Of a stretch of DNA of 64,000 nt, positions 1 to 11,500 are shown piece after piece (positions within the stretch are counted from its first letter, which is position 1; each line of letters opens with the position of its first letter). The notes under the pieces are model-generated. The model was not told the DNA's origin, did no database searches, and saw nothing but the letters and a program-made list of their open reading frames with translations. The translations under genes and the position numbers were made by a program. This stretch comes from Atrina japonica (lineage: Eukaryota > Mollusca > Bivalvia > Pterioida > Pinnidae): the NCBI GenBank assembly GCA_030159075.1, contig BROG01000924.1:124001-188000 (forward strand), given 5' to 3'.

Positions 1-164
1 AAGGTTTGAGGCTGGTGACATCAGTTAAACTTGTTTATACTTTAAAAATTAAAATTTAAACTTAAATTAAAACTGTTATGCAATGCATACCTCATCAATA
101 TTAAAGTAATGATTTCATCAATAGTAGAGTGGTGATTTTAAGTTGGAGTGGTGTAAATGTGAAT

Positions 165-880
165 GAAAGTCGCCGAGCGGAGCGAGGGGCGAAAATTTTT
201 GGAAATTTGTCCTTAATCTTTTTATACTTTTCATAGAAAAATGAAAGGTTTTACACCTATTTCATCAACTTTAGGCGGCACTCTCTCCCTCATCAGTGCA
301 CCTATTTCTAAGTTTTTGATTAATTGTGAGGCAATATTTCATTAGGGGAAGGGTTTTACGCATCTTTCAGATAATTTTTTTTTTTTTTAATTTGGAATCC
401 CTTTTTTTTCTGCACCAAGACGCAAAAATACGCAGAGCAATCCGCTAATAAACCACTTTGATTATCCTTCTCAAAAGAAGGCAGGATGGGCCAAAAAAGT
501 TACTAAAATCGGGACAGAATTTTGACCCAGTATCCTCCTGACATTGAATTTTGACCCCTTTATAGTCCAAAATATCGTTGATGGATTAATTCGGAAGCCC
601 ATTGAGGCATCCTCAAGCTTCCAGACACAAATTCGCCATTTCCCTGTGGTCCAGGGTATGCTCCCGAGAAATGTTCAATTATTAAAGCCCAGAGGATTAA
701 TTATTACATTGCGACTAGGTTTTATTCCGGCCAAATATTGCATTAAATTGACATGCGTGTCATTTATCAAAAAATAAATTGAGTATCAGAAAACACAAAT
801 GCATGCAGAGCATGATGAGTGAATCCAGAATTTTTTTTTATTTTTAAAAGTTCTGGGAAGCCTTTTTTCTGAATTTCAGA
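165..880 (+). repeat. Dispersed element, copy 1 (partial)
   Basis: This stretch shares a string of blocks, in order, with 33954-34690 and 55202-56565: the gagcggagcgagg block followed by a gaaatttgt block, the block ending ttatccttctcaaaagaagg, a motif around aattttgaccc, a tccagacacaaa block, and a final T-rich block around tatttttaaaagtt. Those shared blocks define one interspersed family. The left end seen in copy 3 (ataggcggat) is absent, so this copy is truncated or its left end is diverged. No long ORF lies inside; the 77-codon frame at 544 is not conserved in the other copies. The family is probably a non-autonomous transposon, but its class is not identified. Confidence 0.6.
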
Positions 881-984
881 CGTGTTGATAATGTATGAAA
901 AAATGGTATGTGAGAAAGTATTGAGAGGGCGTCACTGGCCGCTCCGGTACCTACGCCTAACATACATGTAATGTGTAAATCGGT

Positions 985-1262
985 TTTGTTTGTTGTTGTT
1001 TAAAGTCCTACTCAAGAATCTTTCACTCATATGGAGACGTCACCAAATGCCGGTGAAGGGCTTCAAATTTTGGCCAAGCTCGGCACTTGCAGCCATTGAG
1101 CAGTGAAGGTTCTTTAACGTGCCGACACCTACTGTGACACGGGACCTCAGTTTTTATTGTCTCAGTCCGAAGGACAGGAAATCAACTTGCCGCCGACTGG
1201 ACTCGAACTCACGACCTCACTATCAAGAGTCGAGCGTGCTACCGACTGAGCCAGGCCGGCTC
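985..1262 (-). mobile_element. tRNA-derived SINE, copy A
   Basis: On the minus strand the element begins with a tRNA-like head: an A box (TGGCTCAGTCGGTAG) near 1240-1255 and a B box (GAGTTCGAGTCC) near 1199-1210, the internal RNA polymerase III promoter. The body is almost the same as the copy at 27976-28254. The plus-strand left end is a TTGTTTGTTGTTG tract, which is the 3' tail of the SINE. The flanks GTAAATCGGT (975-984) and GTAAATAATCGGT (1263-1275) look like an imperfect target-site duplication. The family name is not known to me. The element is non-autonomous and would depend on a LINE for mobility. Confidence 0.82.
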
Positions 1263-1275
1263 GTAAATAATCGGT

Positions 1276-1905
1276 AAGATATAACTTACATTTTGATATA
1301 ATGCAAAATTAGCCAAGTTTACAAATAAATGTTTATATTCATACAAACTGGGGCGAGGTCCGAAAATTTTGGTAGTAGTAAGTACGGATTACGGAAAATC
1401 AATTATTCAAGAATTATAACGACTGCTAAAAAAACCCAAGTACTTAAAAATATTGTGGCTGTGTGATAAAAGAAATTACACAATAAATTGTGACCCCCCC
1501 CCCCGTTTCAAAAATGCGGGAACATGTGCCCCCGCTTCCCCCGTCCTTCGCCCTTGTCCATCTAATACATTTCCTATATGCACCGTTGGAAGGGTGGCGG
1601 CTCTTAGCTCTTCGAATTAGCATTGTTGTAACTAGATACATGATACACGGACATTTTGTGTACAATGTGCCACTAGACACACAAAAACGAAAACACATCA
1701 GGTTTCAAGTGGGTGGATTCAATATTTTCTTAATGTTTTATTTACTTAGAGATAAACTGACCTCTATGGCATTCATAAACACACGTCAGTTGATTTGAAC
1801 ATTCTGTTTGACATCGCTGGGAGCTACAACTAGACTGACCTTTATAATTATGTTGTAATAAACATTCAAAAGGTTGGGTCTTTGTTTTGAAACACTGGTA
1901 AAATA
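1276..1905. other. Non-coding gap
   Basis: AT-rich spacer with a short poly-C tract around 1493-1505. Two overlapping frames of 84 and 102 codons run through it on opposite strands, but neither has a recognisable domain. No repeat or gene was identified. Confidence 0.4.
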
Positions 1906-2249
1906 ATGGAACCTCATCCAATCATGCTAATGTGATGGATGAGGAACATTCTTAGAATGAGCCGGAGGCTCGAAGGGTATTTATACTGCATATTTCCGTG
2001 CTGTCCGGCAAGGTACAGGCTATTATACTCACCTTTAAAGAGGTCAAAATCAATGACCTGTAACGATAGTTATATAAGAACGGGCATGTGTCAGTACTGC
2101 CATCTTTTAAAGTAATCAGGTTTGCAATCAACCTAATATAATAATGGGTGGGAAATCAGAGGTGGGTTGATAAATACCCTTCGAGCCTCCGGCTCATTCT
2201 AAGAATGTTCCTCATCCATCACATTAGCATGATTGGATGAGGTTCCATT
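1906..2249. mobile_element. 344-bp foldback (MITE-like) element
   Basis: The first 79 bases (1906-1984) and the last 79 (2171-2249) are perfect reverse complements, starting AATGGAACCTCATCC. Each arm carries its own small hairpin, GAGCCGGAGGCTC. The interior (1985-2170) begins with sequence that also forms the inner part of the right end of the neighbouring larger element (4707-4841, inverted). There is no ORF, so the element would need a transposase from elsewhere. Perfect arms suggest recent insertion or gene conversion between arms. Confidence 0.8.
1974..2108. repeat. Inverted repeat arm paired with 4707-4841
   Basis: About 135 bases here reappear reverse-complemented at 4707-4841. The only difference I found is one base in the CAATGACC/CAATTACC stretch. 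Read from the right-hand copy, the arm contains a TATA-like ttcttatataac and two donor-like sites (cag|gtaatt and aaag|gtgagt). An internal promoter is possible but untested. Confidence 0.85.
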
Positions 2250-4871
2250 CTTATTCATTCGCCTTCGGCTTCTTAGGGTATTTATACTGCATATTTAAAG
2301 AGTTGATGCAAACAAACTCAAAAAGTGAACCCAAAGAAAATTATTTCCCACTTAAAGACAATATACTACAATTATGTTTCATTTACACAGTTGAAGTAAA
2401 AATATCTGTTCGAAATTAATTATAGATCTAATAAAATGTTTTTAAGTGTTTAAGCTGATGACCAATTGATTATGTTCATAATCTCTTTAATTGAAACACC
2501 CTTATTTGATAAACACCCAAATCAACTGCACACATGAAAAGTGAGCTTTTAAGCAAAGAATCAACATCAGCTTATTGCAGTACACACTTCAATCATATAG
2601 TCAGAATACTAGTGCAGATGGTTTTGTAAGTTGTAAATGAAACAAAGTACAAGGAAGACTTTCTCATGTAAACTCTTCTTTTCAAATATTTTTATATTAT
2701 TAGGAAAACACAAAAATGTGATTTTCACATCTTGTAAGAATGACATTTGGATTAAGCCTTCCTGGCTTTGATATTTTGAATAACACACAAATATCAAATA
2801 TGATTATATCACAATTATAATATGTATTCATATGATGATTATCCAAAATTGTAAAAGCGTATGCTCTTGCTGCAGTAATAAATGCAACAAACAATTATTT
2901 AATAAAATTAATGACATCAGAAAAAATAAATCAGTAGTAAACAAATAAAGACTGTTGACACATTCCATATAGACTGATTTAACAACTACATTGTACATGT
3001 ACTTGTATAGGTTCTATATGAAACAACTTTTTACAGATCTAGATGGTCTTATTACCTTCTAAATCAATTAACACCAAAGAATGGCAAAGTTTGGATTACA
3101 TACTCTCAAGTGTTTTCAAAAGAGAATAGGATAATTCTAGATTCACTAGGAATTCAAGATGAATAACAACTTATTTTTAATATCAATGAAGGAATCTATA
3201 TTCCTTCCACCACGTCAAATATCCCAATTTCTCCAATACAATTTTTTTCCCCTTAATTGTTGACAATGATTAAATGTTTTCAACAAAAAATTCTTTATGG
3301 AGCATTGGATTGCAGATATGATAACTGTAGCAAAGTTTGTTTTCTAGGTTAAAGGATACTGTACTCCTATTGGAGACACAGATATACAATTATCAGATCC
3401 TTATGTCTGGACAATGTGATTGGTAAAAACTATCATTACTTAAAATAGTAATGAAAACCATGATCATGTATGACATGCCATAAGATAAAATGGAATTACA
3501 AATATGGCTTTTTTAACTTTTATCCTTAATTAATTCAGGTAGAAACTTTAAGTACATGTACAAGATTAGAAATGTGGGAAAACATAAGATAGATAAGTAT
3601 ACCATGTTTCACCAAGGTATTGTAAAAGCATCTACAGCTCTTGAATCTGGGTTATAATACCAGGATATATATTTTTCAATCTGACAATTTAAATATGATG
3701 CAAAGAGGTAAACATTTAGAATAAATGTTTGTAAATTTTTCCCAAGCTTTTATCTTTTAACATACATATATGCATGTACATGTACTCATTTGAATCATTA
3801 AATATTTTAATGTTTAATATATGTATATTCTGCTGTTATATTCTTTATACCTGTAAAATGCACAAATGTACAACAGTTATAATTGTTTTGTTTTTGACAC
3901 CGACACAAATTACTTCTGTAAAATGGTCAAACACACCATAAACCATTTCAATCAATCCATTGATATATAACTGAGCTGTAGACTCATATTGTCAACATTT
4001 TATAAACTGGTTATACCAATCAAGAAAAAGAGCTGAAACTCTAAAAAAATTATGTGATGATTGGGACCTTCAATTGACCATCTACTGCCAACTGAAAACA
4101 ATTTTTGTACTTGCACCCAATTCCAGGCTTTTTAAGAAGGCTAGGGCGATTTCCGTTTTTTAGATAATAGAACTCGTGGTATATACCAGTGAAAACAGAT
4201 GACTGTGTTTATCAGACAACACATATTTATGTTAACATTATTGTCGGAATTATGAAACGAGTGTTCGAATATACTTACCGTATCCAGAAAATCTGGATTT
4301 TCCGACATTCTTGACATGTATATTCTGGTACATGTCTATGCTTCGTTTAGAAAATTGGAACGTGTTGAATACGTAAGAATAAATTTTTAGTAGGAATAAA
4401 CAGTTTGCCTGACATCGTCAGGGCTTCAAAACATTCTACAACACGTTTTTTCAGTGACTGGGCTAGGCTACTTGTGGGTTATTAGTTAACACTAAAAAAC
4501 CGGAAGTAGTTTAATTTCGTGTACAAACAACAGAACACAGTAAATTTATTTCAGACAGTAACTTGTAACAACATAGCTGAAGCAACAACTGTGCTGCAGT
4601 AAAGATAAAATTACTCAGAACATCGTTCTAGAGTTCAATAATAAACTGTCAATGAAATAATTGGTGTTACAACAAAAAACACGTGTACACTTGCCTGCTC
4701 ACGGAAAAAAGATGGCAGTACTGACACATGCCCGTTCTTATATAACTATCGTTACAGGTAATTGATTTTGACCTCTTTAAAGGTGAGTATAATAGCCTGT
4801 ACCTTGCCGGACAGCACGGAAATATGCAGTATAAATACCCTAAGAAGCCGAAGGCGAATGAATAAGAATGG
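2245..4871. mobile_element. 2.6-kb element with inverted ends, same family as 1906-2249
   Basis: The left end (2245-2299) and right end (about 4820-4871) are reverse complements, starting CCATTCTTATTCATTCGCC and carrying the hairpin GCCTTCGGC. The inner part of the right end continues to 4707, and that inner part matches 1974-2108 in inverse orientation with about one mismatch in 135 bases. The interior (2300-4700) is AT-rich with no ORF above 64 codons and no transposase motif. It could be captured host DNA or a decayed autonomous element. An ETS-like ACCGGAAGT lies near 4499. Confidence 0.65.
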
Positions 4872-5465
4872 ATTTATTACACACAAAAGCATCACGACCG
4901 TTTGACCGATCCAGTCTTTAAAATACACGAGCTATACATGGTATAGAGAACTTTTGAAAAGCAAACCACTCGCCGTGGGCATTACTCGACACAGGTCGCT
5001 AAAACAATTAAAACATGTAATCAATATCTGGTCAAAGTTCATGAACTTCGTAAGGAGTATAAAAGTGATGGTTACCAACCTATTCCCAGCACATTAACAT
5101 TTAACAGCACGGTACTAACATGACACATAAGCACTTTTGACAATGATGATATTATTTAACATATTATATTTCTTTTCAAAATTTGTTGTGTTTTAAAATA
5201 TGTTCTGATTTCAATACAATTTTCTCGATTCATGCGTTACCATAATAATTTTTGTTGTTTCTACGTTAATATTAAGGTACGATCCGGCCGTCGACGATTA
5301 TTTTTTGTTTATTACCTTTTGTGTTCGTGTACATTTGTTGATAAGGTTTAACACAATTGGGAAAAAGAACATTAAAATGTATAGTGTTATATAAATAATT
5401 TCATTGCAGTTGTGAGCAGTTTATGAATGTGCAATTTATATAAAGGGGATAAATAGTCTATCGAA

Positions 5466-5508
<43 letters not shown>

Positions 5509-5552
5509 ATTATTATTATTTTTAACATACTGAAATAAACGCATTTTCCAAA
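4872..5552. other. Non-coding spacer with ATT microsatellite
   Basis: Spacer with no gene. It holds an (ATT)n tract at about 5467-5520 directly before the satellite array. Nothing else was recognised. Confidence 0.6.
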
Positions 5553-8500
5553 CAGGTTTAAAACAGTTGCCGCTCGGAAAATAAGAAGCAAAATGATATT
5601 GGTAAGACCTCCACCTAAGGGCGAAATTCGTTTAGTCTTGCTTCTTGCGGAAGTAGTTGCTTAGGCGGTAAATTGGTATTATGGCTGTACCGACCACTGG
5701 GTACTTCACTGTAATTCTTGTGAACATTTCTGCGTGAATCTTGGTTGACAATGGTGGTTTTGTTGTACATTTCATTCATTTCATAGTTTAAATTTCTTTA
5801 TTTTAGGGTTTGGAATGGACGCATCTGCACACAAGTATTCAAACAGTTGCCGCTCGGAAAATAAGTAGCAAGATGACATGGGGAAGATATCCACCTAAGG
5901 GCGAAATCCGCGTAGTTGTGCTCCTTGCGGGAGTAGTTGCTTAGGCGGGGAATTGGTATTATGGCTGTACCGTCCACAGGGTACTTCACTGTAATTCCTG
6001 TGAACATTTCTGCGTGAATCTTGGTTGGCAATGGCGGTTTTGTTGTACATTTCATTTATTTGACAGTGTTAGTTCTTCTAATTTTAGGTATGAAATGGAC
6101 GCATCTCCACACAAGTATCAAACAGTTGCCGCTCGTAAAATAAGTGGCAAGATGACATGGGGAAGACCTCCACCTAAGGGCGAAATCCGCGTAGTCCTGC
6201 TCCTTGCGGGAGTAGTTGCTTAGGCGGAGAATTGGTATTTTGGCTGTACCGTCCACTGCGTACTTCAGTGTAATTTTTGTGAACATTTTTGTGTGAATCT
6301 TGGTTGACAATGGTGGTTTTGTTGTACATTTCATTTATTTGACAGTTTGAGTTCTTCTAGTTTAAGGTTGGAATGGACGCATCTCCACACAAGTATCAAA
6401 CAGTTGCCGCTCGGAAAATAATTAGCAAAATGACATGGGGAAGACCTCCACCTAAGGGCGAAATCCGCGTAGTCGTGCTCCTTGCGGGAGTAGTTGCTTA
6501 GGCGGGGAATTGGTATTATGGCTGTACCGTCCACTGCGTACTTCAGTGTAATTTTTGTGAACATTCTGCGTGAATCTTGGTTGACAATAGTTGTTTTGTT
6601 GTACATTTGATTCATTTGACAGTTTTAGTTCTTCTATTTTTAAGTTTGGAATGGACGAATCTCCACACAAGTATCAAACAGTTGCCGCTCGGAAAATAAG
6701 TAGCAAGATGACATTGGGAAGACCTCCACCTAAGGGCGAAATCCGCGTAGTCCTGCTCCTTGCGGGAGTAGTTGCTTAGGCGGAGAATTGGTATTTTGGC
6801 TGTACCGTCCACTGCGTACTTCAGTGTAATTTTTGTGAACATTTTTGTGTGAATCTTGGTTGACAATGGTGGTTTTGTTGTACATTTTATTTATTTGACA
6901 GTGTTTGTTTTTCTAATTTTAGGTTTGAAATGGACGCATCTCCACACAAGTATGAAACAGTTGCCGCTCGGAAAATAAGTAGCAAGATGACTTGGGGAAG
7001 ACCTCCGTAGTCCTGCTCCTAGTAGGGCGAATTGGTATTTCCGCGTAGTCCCTCCGCTCCTTGCGGGACAATGGTTGTAGTTGTACATTTCATTTAGGCG
7101 GAGTTTAAGGTTGGAATGGACGCATCTCCACACAATTTTGCCGCTGAAAAATAAGTACCGTCCACCTAAGGGCTCATAGTCGTGCTACTTCAGATGTAAT
7201 TGGTTTATGTGTACCGTTCACTGGGTACTTCACTGTAATTTCTTGTCAACATTTCTGTGAATCTTGGTTCTTGGTTGTACACAATGACAGTTTTGTTTTG
7301 TTGTCAAACATTTCATAAGTTATTTAAGGGCAGTTTGAGTTCTTCTAGAATAGTTTTAAGGTTGGATTATGGACGCATCTCCACTTGTGAACAAGTTGGT
7401 TCAAACAGTTGCCGCTTTCGGATTTTTAAGAATAAGCATCTTAGCACAGAAAATGAGCAAGATGACATTGGGAAGACCTCCACCTAAGGGCGAAATCGGC
7501 ATAGTCGTGCTACTTGCGGGAGTAGATGCTTAGGCGGGGATTGGTATTAGGTACCGTCCATTGGGAATTGGTATTATGGTTGTACCGTTGACATGGTGGT
7601 TTTGGTACATTTTATTTATTTACTTCAGTTCTTTTAAGGTTTTCATTGTCAACATTTCTGCGTGAAATCTTGGTTGACACTGGTGGTATTTTGGCTTGTA
7701 CTGCGTACTTCATTTGTGAACATTTATTTGATCAGTTGACAATGGTGGTTTTGTTTCTTCTGACATTTGAGTATGTTTAAGGTTGGAATGGACGCATCAT
7801 CAAGTATCAAACAGTTGCCGCTCGTAAATCAAGTACAAGTTGCCCTGGGGAAGACTCTAAGGGGAAAATAAGTAGCAAGAGGACATCGGGAAGGCTGTAC
7901 CATCCACCTAAGTGGCGAAATTCTGCGTGAATCTTGGTTCGTGGTGGTTTTGTTTCATTTGATTTAATAGTTTGCTTTTATTTAGTTTAGAATGGGGTCT
8001 TGCCGTATTATGACATGGGAAATACCTGCACTAATGACGTCCGCACTTGCGGGGGTACTTCCACTGGGTAATTCTTGTGAACATTTCTTGGTTGGCGTGT
8101 ACATTTCATCTATTTGGTTGAAAATGATGGTTTTGTTGTACAGTTTCATTTATTTGACATCCAACTTTCAGTCGTTCTTTGAGTTGTATTTTACTGCGTT
8201 TAGATTATGGAACATTCGCATCTTGGTTGACAATGGTGGTTTTGTTGTATCATTTAACAGTTCGCCGCTCTTCACACAAATCCAAAAGTAGTAAGTAGCA
8301 AGATGACATGGGAAGACCTCCACCTAAGGGCGAAATCCGCATAGTCGTGCTCCTTGCAGGAGTAGTTGCTTAGGCGGGGAATTGGTATTATGGCTGTACC
8401 GTCCATTGGGTACTTTCATTTCTGCGTGAACTGTTGACAAATTCTTTTATTTGTGAACATTTCTGCGTGAATCTAAGTAGGAAGTTGACTAAATGTAGTG

Positions 8501-11500
8501 TGCTCTTTTTGTTGCTTACATTTTTATTTATTTGTACTTCACTGTAGTACATTTCATTTCTTTAATTTTAAGGTTTATTTGACAGTTTTGTTCTTCTAAG
8601 GATGCATCTCCACACAAGTATCAAACAGTTGCCGCTCGGAAGATAAGTAGGAAGATGACATGGGGAAGACCTCCACCTAAGGGCGAAATCCGCGTAGTCC
8701 TGCTCCTTGCGGGAGTAGTTGCTTAGGTGGAGAATTGGTATTTTGGCTGTGCCGTCCACTGCGTACTTCAGTGTAATTCTTGTGAACATTTTTGTTGTGT
8801 AATTTCTTATTTGACAGTTTGGTAGTTTTTGTTGTACATTTCAGTTGCCGCTTTATTAGCAAGATGACAGACATTTGAGTTCGTGCTCTAGTTTAAGGTT
8901 GGTAATGGGACCGTCCACTGCATCAGTGTAATTATTGTGAACCATCTTTGGTTGACAATGGTTGTTTTGTATACAACAGTTTTGTTCTTTTATTTTTAGT
9001 TTTGCCGCTCGTATCAAACAAAATAAGTAGCAAGATGACCATGGGGAAATGACGAAATCCACGTATTCGTGCTCCTTGCGGGAGTTGTTGCTTAAGGGCT
9101 GAAATCCGCGTAGTCGTTGCATTTATTTGACAGTTTCAGTTCTTTTAATTTTAAGGGAAGTAGCATCTTGTATAGTTGGCGGGCAAGATGACATTGGTAC
9201 CTTATGGCCTGTCCTTGCATCCATTTTGGCTGCGTACTTCAGTGTAATTATTGTGAACATTTCTGCGTGAATCTTGGTTGACAATGGTGGTTTTGTTGTA
9301 CATTTAATTTATTTGACAGTTTTTTTTCTAATTTTAGGTTTGAAATTTTTAGGTTGCCGCTCGGAGAATGGACGTATGGGGAAGACCTCCACACAAGAGT
9401 ATGCTTAGGCGGAGAAACAGTACCGTTGTACCGCTCGTGAATCTTGGTTGACAAGTTGTTGCATTTCAGATTTGACATGGGGAATACCTGCAGTTGCCCT
9501 CGGAAAATGACGACATTGGGAATCCACCTAAGGGCGTATAGTCGTGCTCCTTGCGGGAGTTGATGCTTAGGCGGGGAATTGGTATTATGGTTGTACCGTT
9601 CACTGGGTACTTCACTGTACCGTCAACATTTCTGCGGGTACTTCACTGTGACAGTTTCAGTTCTTCTATTTTTTGTTGGAATGGACGCATTCCGCAAGTA
9701 TCAAAACTGCGCGAAAATAAGTCAAGAGGACATGGTTGGCGAAATCCGTGTATGGTAGGTTTTGTCTTGGTATGGCTGCATACTTCATCTTGTGAACATT
9801 TCTTTGATGAGTTTTGTGTCATTTCATTTATTTTTTAGTTCTTTGATTTTTAGGTTTAAATGGACACAAGTATCAAACTCGCCACACATGGGAAGTATAA
9901 GGGCGAAACAGTTGTCGCTCGTAGGCGGGGAAATTAAGTAGCCATTGGGTAAGATTCTTGACATGGGGAATCTTGGTTGACAATCCAAGTTCTTTAATTT
10001 TAAGGTTTAGAAAGGGCGAAATCCGCGTAGTCGTAAGGGCTCTTGCTCCCGAGTAGTAGTTGTATAGGCAGGGGAACATTTTTGTGTGAATCTTGGTTGA
10101 CAATGGTGGTTTTTGTTGTACATTTCATTTATTTGACAGTTTGAGTTCTTCTAGTTTAAGGTTGGAATGGACGCATCTCCACTGCGTATCAAACTTCAAA
10201 TAATAGCAAGATTGTGACACATAAGGGCGAAATCTGTCGTGCTCTTTCCGGGAGAATCGGGGAATTGGTATTATTGATCCAATGGTAATTATTGGTTCTT
10301 GAATCTTGTTACAATTTACATTTGATTTATTTGACAGTTTTGTTCTTTTATTTTCAGTTTTCTTCTGTATCAAACAGTTTTTTAGGTTTACCTGCAATAA
10401 TGGAAACGCATCTTCAGTTGTTGCTTACAATTGGTATCACCGTCCACTGGGTACTTCACAGTCATTTCCGCTGGCAATGGTGGTTTTGTTGTACATTTCA
10501 TCTATTTGACAAAGGTTTGAAATGGAAGTAGCAAGATGATGACATGGGGAAGACATCCAACTAAGGGCGAAATCCGCGTAGTCGTGCTCTTTAAGTATAG
10601 GCGAAACTCGTACGCATATTATTGTGAACATTCTGCGTGAATCGTTGCTACATTTCTCGCAGGAGTAGAGTTGCTTCACACAAGGCGGGGAAAATAAGTG
10701 GTATGGGAAGACCTCCATGGCTCCGTAGTCGTGCTCGTCCAGGAGTAGTTGCTTAGGCGGGGAATTGGTATTACTTCACTGTCCATTGGGTATTCTTGTA
10801 ATTCTTGTGAACATTTCTGCGTGAATCTTGGTTGACAATGGTGGTTTTGTTGTACATTTCATTTATTTGACAGTTTCAGTTCTTTAATTTTAAGGTTTAG
10901 AAAGGACGCATGTCCACACAAGTATCAAACAGTTGCCGCTCCGAAGATAAGTAGGAAGATGACATGGGGAAGACCTCCACCTAAGGGCTAAATCCGCGTA
11001 GTCGTGCTCTTTGTGGGAGTTGTTGCTTAGGCGGGGAATTGGTATTATGGCTGTACCGTCCACCGGGTACTTCACTGTAGTACATTGTGAACATTTCTGC
11101 GTGAATCTTGGTTGGCAATGGTGGTTTTGTTGTACATTTCATTTATTTGACAGTTTTGTTCTTCTATTTTTAGGTTTGAAATGGACGCATCTCCACACAA
11201 GTATCAAACAGTTGCCGCTCGTAAAATAAGTAGCAAGATGACATGGGGAAGACTTCCACCTAAGGGCGAAATCCGCGTAGTCCTGCTCCTTGCGGGAGTA
11301 GTTGCTTAGGTGGAGAATTGGTATTTTGGCTGTACCGTCCACTGCGTACTTCAGTGTAATTCTTGTGAACATTTTTGTGTGAATCTTGGTTGGCAATGGT
11401 GGTTTTGTTGTACATTTCATTTATTTGACAGTTTGAGTTCTTCTAGTTTAAGGTTGGAATGGACGCATCTCCACACAAGTATCAAACAGTTGCCGCTCGT

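Noticed and set aside
1200..1260. Functional tRNA gene on the minus strand
   Set aside because: A and B boxes are present, but the stretch cannot fold as a full cloverleaf and is joined to a SINE body also found at 27976.
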